DNA of 64,000 nucleotides from Nocardia vinacea (lineage in GTDB: Bacteria; Actinomycetota; Actinomycetes; Mycobacteriales; Mycobacteriaceae). The stretch is taken from contig NZ_CP109149.1 in the NCBI RefSeq assembly GCF_035920345.1, forward strand, positions 496,001-560,000. Reading direction: 5' to 3'. Each line of letters opens with the position of its first letter. Within the stretch, counting starts at the first letter, position 1. Of the stretch, positions 8,691 through 16,503 are shown piece by piece. The position numbers and the translations under genes are program-made. The notes beneath the pieces are model-generated. The model was not told where the DNA came from, did not search any database, and saw only the letters and a program-made list of their open reading frames with translations.

Positions 8691-8838
8691 CACTGTGCAC
8701 GCGACAGACCTGTGCGCAACTCGAACGGACTGGCCGAACGTTCGCCGATGCCGCTGATCGCGCTGTTCGGAATGGCACATACGGCGCGGCCCGGCCCGGG
8801 ATAGAACGGTCCTGGCCGGGCGGGGATTGGTGTGCCGG

Positions 8839-9002
8839 TCAGTTCGCCACGTTGTCGAATGTGCCGGCCTGGTAGGAGCCGCCTGTGGTCTTGGTGATCA
8901 CCAGCAGCCGGTTGCGGCGTTGGTCATGGCGACCAGGTAGACCAGTGCGGCGATCTGGTCATCGTCGTAGTGCTTGCGCACCAGGAACTCCCGCCGACTC
9001 AC
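8839..9002 (-). pseudogene. Carboxymuconolactone decarboxylase-like (AhpD-type) remnant
   Basis: Read on the minus strand, codons from about 9002 give REFLVRKHYDDDQIAALVYL then VAMTNA. After a frameshift near 8905 they give NRLLVITKTTGGSYQAGTF before TGA at 8839-8841. This matches the C-terminal pattern of CMD-domain proteins (FDDEQIAALVYAIA...NRLMVTTR...GSYQPG). Only the last ~50 codons remain and no start is visible. The remaining stretch between the TetR gene and arfB (8691-8838, 9003-9235) holds nothing I can name. Confidence 0.6.
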
Positions 9003-9235
9003 AGCAAAGATCTCACCGTGACGGACATCGCCTTCGACTCAGCAATTGGGCGGGAAACATCCTCTTCTAGCCGCATACCGCGCTGTTCTGGTCTGGGCTG
9101 GCCGAATAGCGTGTGTCGGTGTGCCTGCTTAGGTCGCTGCCAGCGACGAGAAGATGCAGGCGGGTACTTGCGAGCACGGGCCCGTTCGACAACGACTGTG
9201 CCGCCGATACCCCGACCTGTGGCGCTGCCCGTCGG

Positions 9236-9664
9236 CTAGTCGTCGGGGGAGGCACGGCGGTTGCGCTTGGTGACGCCGCGCCGTTTCTTCGCGGCGATGC
9301 GACGTTCCTTTGCTCCGCGCGAGGGCTTGGTGGCGCGGCGGACGGGTGGCGGTGCGGCAGCGGCGTCAGCCAGTAACGAGGCCAGGCGTTCGCGGGCGGC
9401 CGCGCGGTTCTGCAGCTGTGCGCGTTGCTCCGATGCGGCGATCGTGAGCACCCCGTTGACCAGGCGGGTGGCCAGGCGGTCGAGCATCCGGGTGCGCAGC
9501 CACTCCGGCACGGAGGGCGAGTTGGCGAGGTCGAACGACAGCTCTACCCGGCTGTCGGTGGTGTTGACGTGCTGCCCTCCGGGACCGGACGACCGTGAGA
9601 ACCGCTCGCGTAACTCGGACGCGGGTATCACCAGCACCCGAGTCACGGTCAGGTCCTCTGCCAT
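9236..9664 (-). CDS. arfB: ArfB-type peptidyl-tRNA hydrolase (RF1-domain, ribosome rescue)
   Basis: The 142-residue protein contains the class I release-factor GGQ loop at residues 29-31 (SRSSGPGGQHVNTTDSRVEL). It lacks the codon-recognition domains of RF1 and RF2. The tail is strongly basic (RATKPSRGAKERRIAAKKRR and beyond), as in ArfB/ICT1, where it enters the empty mRNA channel of stalled ribosomes. It should release nascent chains from non-stop complexes. The start chosen is ATG at 9662-9664; a longer upstream frame exists but would run across the antisense integrase fragment. Confidence 0.9.
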   Translation of the reverse strand: MAEDLTVTRVLVIPASELRERFSRSSGPGGQHVNTTDSRVELSFDLANSPSVPEWLRTRMLDRLATRLVNGVLTIAASEQRAQLQNRAAARERLASLLADAAAAPPPVRRATKPSRGAKERRIAAKKRRGVTKRNRRASPDD

Positions 9665-9796
9665 GATCCGATGCCGCTCTTTCCGATCCGCGAGTCGACA
9701 AGGCCACGTCGGTCTAGTTGCGACTGAATGGTGACCTTCTCGTTCACGATAGCGACGACCTTGTCGACGTGTAACAAGCAGGCCGTCCGTCCGTCT

Positions 9797-9973
9797 ATGC
9801 TGCGCCACACCTTCGTCACCACCATGCTCGATGCCGGAGTCGACCTCCGCGATGTTCAGATAGCTGCCCGCCACGCCGACCCGCGTACCACGATGCGCTA
9901 TGACCGTGCTCGGACCAATCTCGACCAGCATCCGAATTACATCCTCGCCGCCTACATGGCCTCGGGCACATGA
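9797..9973 (+). pseudogene. Integrase 3' end, second copy (truncated)
   Basis: From ATGCTGCGCCACACC at 9797 the sequence follows the integrase at 3633-3809 closely for 59 codons: box II HTFVTTMLDAGVDLRDVQ, second His AARHADPRT, nucleophile MRYDRAR and the end ILAAYMASGT. Upstream of 9797 the match stops abruptly. The shared sequence continues past the stop (ACACACGCACATGCCGA at about 9980). It lacks the N-terminus, the first Arg and the Lys, so it cannot be active. Confidence 0.85.
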
Positions 9974-10096
9974 CAGCTCGACACACGCACATGCCGAATG
10001 TCGGATGACCTTCCGTAGCAATCCGTCACCGAAATTGGGCATTTGTCCAGCGATGTCGTTCAGTGTGGAGCTATTCGACAAGGAGGGAGGCAGGCG

Positions 10097-10273
10097 ATGG
10101 CCGAGAAGCCCACATTCGACAGGGTCGATAATCTGAGCGGCTTGCAGGCACCAAAGGTAAACGACCTGGGGTCGAGTGTCAGCGTGTTGGGGGTGAATAA
10201 CCTGGCCGATCGACCCGGTCTGCTGGCACCGAGCGACGCCAGCACCAAGACGGGTGACGAAGAGAAGAAGTAG
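10097..10273 (+). CDS. Small hydrophilic protein, unrecognised
   Basis: ATG 10097 follows an excellent ribosome site (AGGAGGGAGG at 10081-10090). The 58-residue product (MAEKPTFDRVDNLSGLQAPK, then VNDLGSSVSVLGVNNLADRP and an acidic-basic end DEEKK) has no cysteine, no signal peptide and no membrane segment. It lies 120 bp after the second integrase fragment, so it may be the first gene of a cargo block. No family is recognised. The strong ribosome site is the main reason to accept it. Confidence 0.5.
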   Translation: MAEKPTFDRVDNLSGLQAPKVNDLGSSVSVLGVNNLADRPGLLAPSDASTKTGDEEKK

Positions 10274-10506
10274 CGGCGGCTCGTCTAGTCGAGTTCGCGG
10301 ATCTCCGAAGCGCGTTGCCCGGCGCTCTGATTGGCTAGCCGGGCAACGTCCTGGACCTGGCCGGCTTCACCATCGATGACGCCGGGCGGCCGTCGCTCGA
10401 GCAGTTCCGGGCGGCGCCACCCCCCGCTGTCGGCGCAGGCCCTGGCTCTGGTGGTGCGGGTCGGCCTCGCCACCGCCGACGTCCGTCTCGTGTGAGCTGC
10501 TGCGCG

Positions 10507-11409
10507 TCAGTCCGGCAGCCAGTGCAGCTCGTGTGCCAGGGTTTTGGCGACGGTACGGATGCGGCGGTGTAGTGGTGACTGCACGCGCGGGAGGACCAGG
10601 TGGATGGTCAAGGTGGGTGCGCCCTGCAGCGGTCGCCACGTGAGACCGGCCGTTTGTGTCGTGACCGCGGCTTCACCGGCCGGGGCGAGGGTGAGCCCGT
10701 CGCGTAGGTCACGCTGAGACATGTCGAAAGAGACTGCGGGCGTGTGGAATCGGGGGTTCGGCCGGGTGCCGCGGAACAGGGCGGACAGCTGATCGTGGAC
10801 CACGGGGTTGGCCGTACGGTCGGGGAGTCGCAGCGGATACGCGGCCGCATCGGCGATCTCGATCTCCGGGTGTTCGGCCAGCGGATGATGCTGTGCCAAT
10901 TGGACCCCGACGCGCACACGCCGCAGCAGGAACCGGCGCACGCCACGACCCGGCTGTTCACCGCGGGTGATCCCCGCATCGATGCGGCCGTCGGCGACCG
11001 CGGGGGAGATCTCCGGTGTCGCCATCGGGACCGCGCCGACCTCGAGTCCCGGGCTGCTGCGAATGAGCCTGTCCACCAGGGCCGGTGCCGTCTCGGCCCC
11101 CGTGCTGAGGCTGTATCCGATGCGCAGCGTGCCCAGTTCACCGGCCCCCGCATTCCGGGCGGTGTCCCATGCCCGGTCCAGCGCCGCCAACGCGGGCGGC
11201 GCGGACTCCGCCAAAGCCGCACCGGCCGTGGTCAATACGACGCTACGCGTGTTACGAACCAGCAGGGCAGTACCGAGGTCCGCCTCCAATCGGCGCATCC
11301 GGGCACTGAGCGCGGGCTGCGCGATACCGATCCGTGCGGCCGCGCGGGTGAAGTTCAACTCCTGCGCCAGCACCAGAAAGTACCGCAGGCTCACCGTATC
11401 CGGCGCCAC
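10507..11409 (-). CDS. LysR-family transcriptional regulator
   Basis: The 300-residue protein begins with the LysR helix-turn-helix (SLRYFLVLAQELNFTRAAAR, then IGIAQPALSARMRRLEADLG) in residues ~5-65. A periplasmic-binding-like effector domain follows. GTG 11407-11409 is chosen because GGGAGGG lies just upstream; an in-frame ATG 75 bases earlier has no such site. It is divergent from the EthD-like gene, which by the usual logic of LysR pairs is its likely target. Gap 10274-10506 shows no gene. Confidence 0.88.
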   Translation of the reverse strand: MAPDTVSLRYFLVLAQELNFTRAAARIGIAQPALSARMRRLEADLGTALLVRNTRSVVLTTAGAALAESAPPALAALDRAWDTARNAGAGELGTLRIGYSLSTGAETAPALVDRLIRSSPGLEVGAVPMATPEISPAVADGRIDAGITRGEQPGRGVRRFLLRRVRVGVQLAQHHPLAEHPEIEIADAAAYPLRLPDRTANPVVHDQLSALFRGTRPNPRFHTPAVSFDMSQRDLRDGLTLAPAGEAAVTTQTAGLTWRPLQGAPTLTIHLVLPRVQSPLHRRIRTVAKTLAHELHWLPD

Positions 11410-11540
11410 ATGCCCTCCCTGCCGATTGATAACGATCCGTTCTGAGTCTATCGCGTACCGGTCTTTCCCTCGACCGCACATCAAGCCCTAACCTGCGCAT
11501 ATGACGATTCAACCGACCGCGGTAGATGCAGGAGGCAGTC

Positions 11541-11852
11541 ATGCATAAGACACTGGTCCTATATCCCGAGCCCGCCGACCCTGACCACTTCCGCGACTAC
11601 TACGTGAACAACCACCTTCCGCTGGTCATGAAGTGGCCCGGCGTGCTTGCGTGGCGCTACAGCTTCGACGTGGCGGCGACCAACGGAGAAGCGCCGTATT
11701 TCGCGGTCTTCGAAGCCGACTTCGCTGACGCCGCCGCCTTGGCTGCGGCGCGGGCGTCGCCGCAAGGCCAGCGGCTGGCCGCCGATGTCGTCAACTACGC
11801 CACCGGCGGTGTGGTCGTCATCGACTATCCGGTGCAGGACGGCATCGACTGA
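11541..11852 (+). CDS. EthD-domain protein
   Basis: This 103-residue protein of the dimeric alpha/beta-barrel EthD family starts MHKTLVLYPEPADPDHFRDY with the typical YVNNHLPLVMKWPGV motif. Such proteins are small ring-opening, decarboxylating or accessory factors; the substrate cannot be told. ATG 11541 follows GGAGG. It is divergent from the LysR gene with a 131-bp shared gap, and is closed by a strong hairpin. Confidence 0.85.
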   Translation: MHKTLVLYPEPADPDHFRDYYVNNHLPLVMKWPGVLAWRYSFDVAATNGEAPYFAVFEADFADAAALAAARASPQGQRLAADVVNYATGGVVVIDYPVQDGID

Positions 11853-11858
11853 GGCAGG

Positions 11859-11893
11859 ACGGCACGCTCCGGGACGCGTTCGGAGCGTGCCGT
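11859..11893. terminator. Strong hairpin terminator after the EthD-like gene
   Basis: A perfect 13-bp stem (ACGGCACGCTCCG at 11859-11871, CGGAGCGTGCCGT at 11881-11893) with a 9-nt loop lies six bases after the stop codon. No T-run follows. The region from here to the LysE gene (11894-12455) contains no gene I can support. Confidence 0.75.
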
Positions 11894-12455
11894 TGCGGCC
11901 AGGTCCCGGCTATCGGCGGAACGCCGTTCCCGGTTGCCGGTTCGTTGAGCGTCAAACGTGGGCCGATGTCCTGGCCGGATGTCCCGGTGGTTGATGCGCG
12001 CGTGCGGCGCGACGGCCGGGGCGGCAGCCCCACGTCCGTCACCGACGACGACCCGGCGGCGACGGACCGGACTGGCGTGCGGTCGCTGCCGCGGTTGGCC
12101 GCTTGTCATTCCCCGCGCCGGGCACTACTTCCCACTCGCGCGGCCAGCGGAGTTCTCCGTGCTGATCCTGGACGCAGCTGCTGCCTGCCAGAACCGATCG
12201 AATACCTGACCACCAGGGCCGTAAACGTGAGCGCCTCCCCTGATCCCGGAAACAGGATTGCAGGCTAGCGGCTCCTCGCGAGAAGCATTGCAGCGCGAAG
12301 CATCCTGTCATGCCGCTGGGCGCGTGGTCGTGAACGTCCGCATCTGCCGATTCCGCGATGTTTCAACGGCGGGTTCTCCCGACAGCAACGGTTACGGTTC
12401 CAGTGCGTCGGAACTGGCTCGCGACAAATAGCCAGCTGCACCCCAGGATGAGAGC

Positions 12456-13097
12456 ATGATCGAAACCACGGCGGTGTTGGGAGTGGCCGCGACCGAGTTG
12501 GGAATGGTGCTGACGCCGGGCCCGAACATGATGTATCTGGTGTCGCGCACCATATCGCAGGGACGACGAGCGGGTCTGGTATCGCTATCGGGTGTGGCCG
12601 TCGGATTCATCGTGTATCTCGTGGCCGCCACCGTCGGGATTACCGCGATCTTCGCGGTGGTGCCGGGGTTGTATCTGAGCATGAAGCTGGCCGGCGCAGC
12701 TTATCTGGCGTACTTGGCGTGGAAGACGTTGCGCGGCGGCATCTCTGTGTTCGAGCCCTCCGATCTGCCCGCCGACTCCGCGCGCAGGCTCTTCAGCATG
12801 GGGCTGGTCACCAACCTGCTCAATCCCAAGATCGCGATCATCTACATGGCGTTGATCCCGCAGTTCGTGACCCCAGAACAGGGGCGAGTCTGGTTGCAGA
12901 GCCTGCTGCTGGGCGCAGTGCAGATCGGTATCGCGCTGACGGTCAACGGCTTGATCGTGCTGGGAGCCGCCACAATCGCGGCGTTCCTGACCGGCCGCCC
13001 GCTCTGGATGCGGGCACAACGTTGGGTGACCGGCACAATGCTCGGCGTCGTCGCCGTTCTACTAGCTACCGACCGGACCCGCCCGGTTCCGGCCTAG
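12456..13097 (+). CDS. LysE/RhtB-family amino-acid or metabolite exporter
   Basis: The 213-residue inner-membrane protein has about six hydrophobic segments and the family signature near the N-terminus (ELGMVLTPGPNMMYLVSRTI, then ISQGRRAGLVSLSGVAVG). NLLNPKIAIIYMALIPQFV is the second conserved block. It probably exports an amino acid or related compound with proton exchange; the substrate is unknown. AGGA lies upstream of ATG 12456. Confidence 0.88.
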   Translation: MIETTAVLGVAATELGMVLTPGPNMMYLVSRTISQGRRAGLVSLSGVAVGFIVYLVAATVGITAIFAVVPGLYLSMKLAGAAYLAYLAWKTLRGGISVFEPSDLPADSARRLFSMGLVTNLLNPKIAIIYMALIPQFVTPEQGRVWLQSLLLGAVQIGIALTVNGLIVLGAATIAAFLTGRPLWMRAQRWVTGTMLGVVAVLLATDRTRPVPA

Positions 13098-13140
13098 GCT
13101 GACCGACGCGAATAACACGCTGCTGGCAAGTGCGCGGTAA

Positions 13141-13231
13141 TGCCGAGTTCAGGGCGTTCGCAGGAGCGTGTACACGATCTCGGCTGCACCGATGAATTCC
13201 GGGTGGATCCGTCGTCTATACCGCTGGATAC
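13141..13231. repeat. 91-bp repeat, copy 1 (upstream of the LLM oxidoreductase)
   Basis: This segment aligns without gaps to 16341-16431 with 83 of 91 identical bases. On the minus strand both copies keep an open frame ending ...IHPEFIGAAEIVYTLLRTP (copy 2 IHAKVIGAAEIVSTLLRTP) at TGA 13149-13151. Three of the seven codon differences are silent. It therefore looks like the duplicated 3' end of a lost minus-strand gene. It also forms the leader of the LLM gene at 13252. Confidence 0.8.
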
Positions 13232-13251
13232 CAACAGACAGGAGTCCAGAC

Positions 13252-14055
13252 ATGACGAAACCGTTTCGATTCGGGGTCGTTGCCCCGCTCAGAACTGACC
13301 TGCCGACGTGGCGAGATCGCGTGCGCCGCATCGCCGATAGCGGCTACTCGACGCTGCTGGTGCCCGACTTCCCTCAGATGCAACCGGCGCCCGGCCCCAT
13401 GCTGGCCACCGTCGCGGCCCTTACCGACCTGCGTGTGGGTACCTGGGTATATGCCTCCCCGCTACGCCCGGCCTGGATGATGGCGTGGGAAGCGCACTCG
13501 CTGTCGCTACTGACTGACGGTCGTTTCGAGTTGGGAATCGGCACCGGCAGGCCCGGAATCGAGGACGAGCTGCGCGAACTGGGACTGCCCGTGGTCCCGC
13601 CGAGCGAGCGGCTGGCCCAGGTGCGTGAGACCATCAGAATGCTGCGAGATCTCGATGGCCCCGACCGTCGCACGCCTGTGGTGATGGCCGTGCGCGGGCC
13701 CAAGGCCCGGGTGCTGGCGGCCGAGGTCGCAGACACGGTCACCTTCGCGCTGATGCCAAATGAGTCTCGGGCCGAAGTCATACAGCTGGCACGCGACGTC
13801 CGCGCGCTCGGGGATGTCGAGCTCGCGCTGCATGTGCCGATTATCGGCGACACGGTCGCGCCGTTCATGGCGCCTCCCGATACCGACCCTGCTGCGCTTG
13901 CGGCGGACTCGCTGGCGATACTTCCGGATGACCCGGCGGCCGCCGCCGAGGAAATCCAGCGGCGGCGGGAGGAGATCGGCTTCTCCTATTTCGTGTTCGG
14001 CGCCGACTTCGCCGACAAGTTCGCTCCGGTCGTCGCCGAGCTCGCCGGACGCTAG
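13252..14055 (+). CDS. LLM-class (F420/FMN) oxidoreductase
   Basis: The 267-residue protein of the luciferase-like TIM-barrel class shows GVVAPLRTDLPTWRDRVRRI at the start, the substrate and cofactor region VGTWVYASPLRPAWMMAWEA and the block LSLLTDGRFELGIGTGRPGI. Members use F420 or reduced FMN; the short length and actinobacterial setting favour F420, but this is inference. ATG 13252 follows GGAGT; an upstream in-frame ATG at 13168 lies inside the 91-bp repeat. Confidence 0.85.
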   Translation: MTKPFRFGVVAPLRTDLPTWRDRVRRIADSGYSTLLVPDFPQMQPAPGPMLATVAALTDLRVGTWVYASPLRPAWMMAWEAHSLSLLTDGRFELGIGTGRPGIEDELRELGLPVVPPSERLAQVRETIRMLRDLDGPDRRTPVVMAVRGPKARVLAAEVADTVTFALMPNESRAEVIQLARDVRALGDVELALHVPIIGDTVAPFMAPPDTDPAALAADSLAILPDDPAAAAEEIQRRREEIGFSYFVFGADFADKFAPVVAELAGR

Positions 14056-14199
14056 TTGGCCTGGCGGGGTGTGCAACATCCGCTCGTAGCCGATTATCGA
14101 GTGGTAGGCACTGATCAGCGCTGGGATCATAGGGCAAGCGTTTGGTAGTAGGTGTCCACGGGAGGGAATCGCGTATGCCCACGGCGGGGGAGCTGAGCG

Positions 14200-14721
14200 T
14201 CACGGCTGCTGATTCCGGACCGTTCGCAGCCAGTCCCCGATCATGACGAGATCCGTGTCATCGAGACCGCGGGCGGCGTCGACGAGGTGGAGCAGGGCAT
14301 GCCCGGGATGGTTCGCGCTCACCCAGTGCCGGTCGGCATCGGTGATCTCGTCATCGATCCAGGCGAATGGGCGTCCGGCCGCCCAGTCCACCAGATTTCG
14401 TGTCTTCCAGTGCAAGCCGATCCGCCGGTCTTCTCGATATTGACGTTCGTCGGTGGACCGCGACCACGCGACCCGGGGCAGCGGCGGTAGTCCGATCCGC
14501 GTCGCGATCTCCGTATTCGCCTCCTCTTCCCACGCAGTCGCCCAGACGAGCACACACGGCAGCGCCGAAAGCGCAAGCCCGGCCGCGCGTTTCAGCCGCG
14601 CGAAGTGCCACTCCGGATCCGGAATCGGGGGTCGCGGGCGCGGATCCCCGCCGATCGGCAGCAGCGGTCCGTCGATATCCAGGAAAAGTAGTGGGAGGGC
14701 CGTGCGGTCGCTCACCCGCAT
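14200..14721 (-). CDS. HAD-superfamily-like protein (secretion or housekeeping role unknown)
   Basis: The product is 173 residues long. The HAD motif I is near the start: LPLLFLDIDGPLLPIGGD with DxDG in place of DxDG/T-V. Motif II-like VLVWATAWEEEAN and the late acidic WIDDEITDAD support a HAD hydrolase fold. ATG 14719-14721 overlaps the stop of the upstream membrane-protein gene (TGATG), so the two are translationally coupled. The substrate is unknown. Confidence 0.75.
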   Translation of the reverse strand: MRVSDRTALPLLFLDIDGPLLPIGGDPRPRPPIPDPEWHFARLKRAAGLALSALPCVLVWATAWEEEANTEIATRIGLPPLPRVAWSRSTDERQYREDRRIGLHWKTRNLVDWAAGRPFAWIDDEITDADRHWVSANHPGHALLHLVDAARGLDDTDLVMIGDWLRTVRNQQP

Positions 14722-15410
14722 CACCTGCCGTCGAGCGAGCCGATCAGTATCCAACCGGCGACGCCGATGCACAAGGCGCTTATCGCGATCTCTATGCCGA
14801 GACCGACCCCGGGCCGCAGGCCGTAGGCCAAGGCATCCGTCGTCATGCCTACCGGCACGACGCCGATGAACATCCAGGCGAACGTACGGAAGGCGAGCAT
14901 GAACAACCCGTCCCACCAGCCGAACAACAGTCCCCACAGCAGAACACCGAGGCCGAAAAAGGCCAGGTACAGCCAGCAGCCGAGCGTCTCGCCGGACTTC
15001 GGCAGGAACCACTCGCTCCCGTCCGTCACCTCCACGCCGACGACCTCCCCGCGCCAGAGTCGCAGTTCGGCCGGTTGCCCCTCCCGTGCCTTACCGTAGA
15101 AGCTCGACGACACCTCGCGGGTCTGCCGGGACCCGTCGGTCCGCTGCCAGGTGACCTGGTAGTGGGTGGTCGTGGTCGTGCTCATGTGGCCGTCGGAGTC
15201 GGTCTGCGTCGTCGTCGTGGTGTAGGTGCGCCGCCCCGCGATGGAACCCCGCTCGCTGGCCAAACAGTCGCCCGCACTCGCCCCGCACCCCACGGCCGCC
15301 CGGAACTCCCGGGTCTGCCGGTATGGGCCAGCGGCGGAGGCGAGCGCTATGACAAGCACACCCAGACCGAGCGCGACGATGATCCACTGCCGAAGGGAAC
15401 GCTCACACAA
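14721..15410 (-). CDS. Membrane protein, unrecognised, coupled to the HAD gene
   Basis: The protein has a first membrane segment ([20 protein letters not shown]), then an extracytoplasmic region with a Cys pair ([10 protein letters not shown]) and a Thr-rich strand ([14 protein letters not shown]). Three to four more membrane segments follow in the C-terminal half ([20 protein letters not shown] and after). I chose TTG at 15408-15410 because TACGGAGGATCC lies just upstream. An ATG at 15482 or a start near 15572 would also be in frame. The layout resembles DUF3592-type proteins, but I am not sure. Confidence 0.6.
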   Translation of the reverse strand: MCERSLRQWIIVALGLGVLVIALASAAGPYRQTREFRAAVGCGASAGDCLASERGSIAGRRTYTTTTTQTDSDGHMSTTTTTHYQVTWQRTDGSRQTREVSSSFYGKAREGQPAELRLWRGEVVGVEVTDGSEWFLPKSGETLGCWLYLAFFGLGVLLWGLLFGWWDGLFMLAFRTFAWMFIGVVPVGMTTDALAYGLRPGVGLGIEIAISALCIGVAGWILIGSLDGR

Positions 15411-15572
15411 GGATCCTCCGTACGGCAGTCGACGGAGCCTCACAACCCACCCCCACGCGATCCCGCGCAACGTCGCGACCATGTCCGCCCCTGCTCGGTC
15501 CGGCCACTGTTCATCGGTGCACCTCCAGTGAAAGTCATTGGCGTCGACCTCCTTACAGGAAACAACCACCAC

Positions 15573-16150
15573 GCATGCCGAAAGGTTGGGTCACCCGTTC
15601 CGCCCCGCGCAGCCCATCCGTCGAGCGGGTCGCGACCTTCTACCCGGAGGTCACCATTGCCTTCACCGTCGCCGACGAACGGCACCGTCACGTGCCGCTG
15701 CTGTTGTCGCCGTTCTCGTACTCGACGTACCGGGGGAGCTGAGCCTCGTCGGCCGCATCCTGCTCGAATCACCCCGCCAGCTGCGACCCCGCACCACCAC
15801 TACCGCACAACATCACCCACCGATCCCGGGACCTGCGCCCACCGATATACACCGGACCCCGGACGCCACCGGTCCATGATCGGTCGCACCCTGGCGCGCA
15901 TCGGCGCCGGTGACCACCGGGATGTGGTGGCCCGCAAGTGTTTCCGATGCGGACACCAACGTCACCCGACTGCCACCAGCACCGCAGAAAGGCATCGGGC
16001 CATGCTGACCAGCTGGAAGCTGATGTCCATCACAACAGGTTGGGTCTTATCGCCACACGACCTGCGATCACCGTCGCGAACCCCCGGACCGAGAATCGCC
16101 CCCGTCAAACGCAACACGAACCCGACCGCACACGGCCACTGCGGAGACAA
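15573..16150. other. Degenerate region without a supported gene
   Basis: Short coding-like stretches occur, for example plus-strand [20 protein letters not shown] then [19 protein letters not shown] at about 15618-15740, but frames break and no start, stop and ribosome site agree. A long plus-strand frame (14367-16319) crosses the antisense of two real genes and is rejected as a gene. The segment ends at the third integrase fragment. Confidence 0.4.
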
Positions 16151-16319
16151 GCCACACCTTCGTGACCATCGTGCTCGACGCGGGAGTCGGCTTGGAGACG
16201 TACAGATCGCCGCCCGTCATGCCGACCCGCGCACGCCCATGCGCTACGACCGAGCCCGAACGAAGCTCGACCGGCACCCGAACTACATTTCGGCCGCCTA
16301 CATGGCCTCCGGCACATGA
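16151..16319 (+). pseudogene. Integrase 3' end, third copy (truncated and frameshifted)
   Basis: From GCCACACCTTCGT at 16151 the sequence follows the end of the integrase: HTFVTIVLDAGV, then after a one-base deletion near 16190 the frame GDVQIAARHADPRTPMRYDR, ending ISAAYMASGT at TGA 16317-16319. Like the second copy it begins at the box II codons and no upstream integrase sequence is present. It is more diverged than copy 2. The 91-bp repeat copy 2 starts 21 bp later. Confidence 0.8.
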
Positions 16320-16340
16320 CATTTCAACCGTGCACTACCT

Positions 16341-16431
16341 TGCCGAGTTCAGGGCGTTCGCAGGAGCGTGGACACGATTTCGGCTGCACCGATGACTTTT
16401 GCGTGGATCCGTCGTCGATACCTCTGGATAC
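16341..16431. repeat. 91-bp repeat, copy 2 (upstream of the FAD hydroxylase)
   Basis: Ungapped 83/91 match to 13141-13231. It sits between the third integrase fragment and the leader of the flavin hydroxylase at 16504. The minus-strand frame ends at TGA 16349-16351 with ...IGAAEIVSTLLRTP. Confidence 0.8.
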
Positions 16432-16503
16432 ACCGACAGCGGTGAGTCAGGGCAGGAACAAACGATCCGGGACAGTGATCCGGACGGGCGAGCAGGAGGC
16501 GCA

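Larger units (their letters stand above)
2896..16319 (+). mobile_element. Array of cargo segments delimited by integrase 3' ends
   Basis: One long integrase copy (2896-3809) is followed on the same strand by two copies of only its 3' end (9797-9973 and 16151-16319). Both partial copies start within a few bases of the codons for the box II motif LRHTFVTT. The cargo blocks between successive copies are about 6.0 and 6.2 kb. The copies are diverged, and copies 1 and 3 carry frameshifts, so this is an old structure. The grouping as one element is inference; decay of separately inserted elements is the alternative. Confidence 0.4.

Noticed and set aside
14367..16319. Plus-strand open frame of 650 codons
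   Set aside because: It runs antisense to the HAD and membrane-protein genes, has a residue mix typical of shadow frames (Arg/Pro/Ser-rich) and only its last ~45 codons are integrase sequence.
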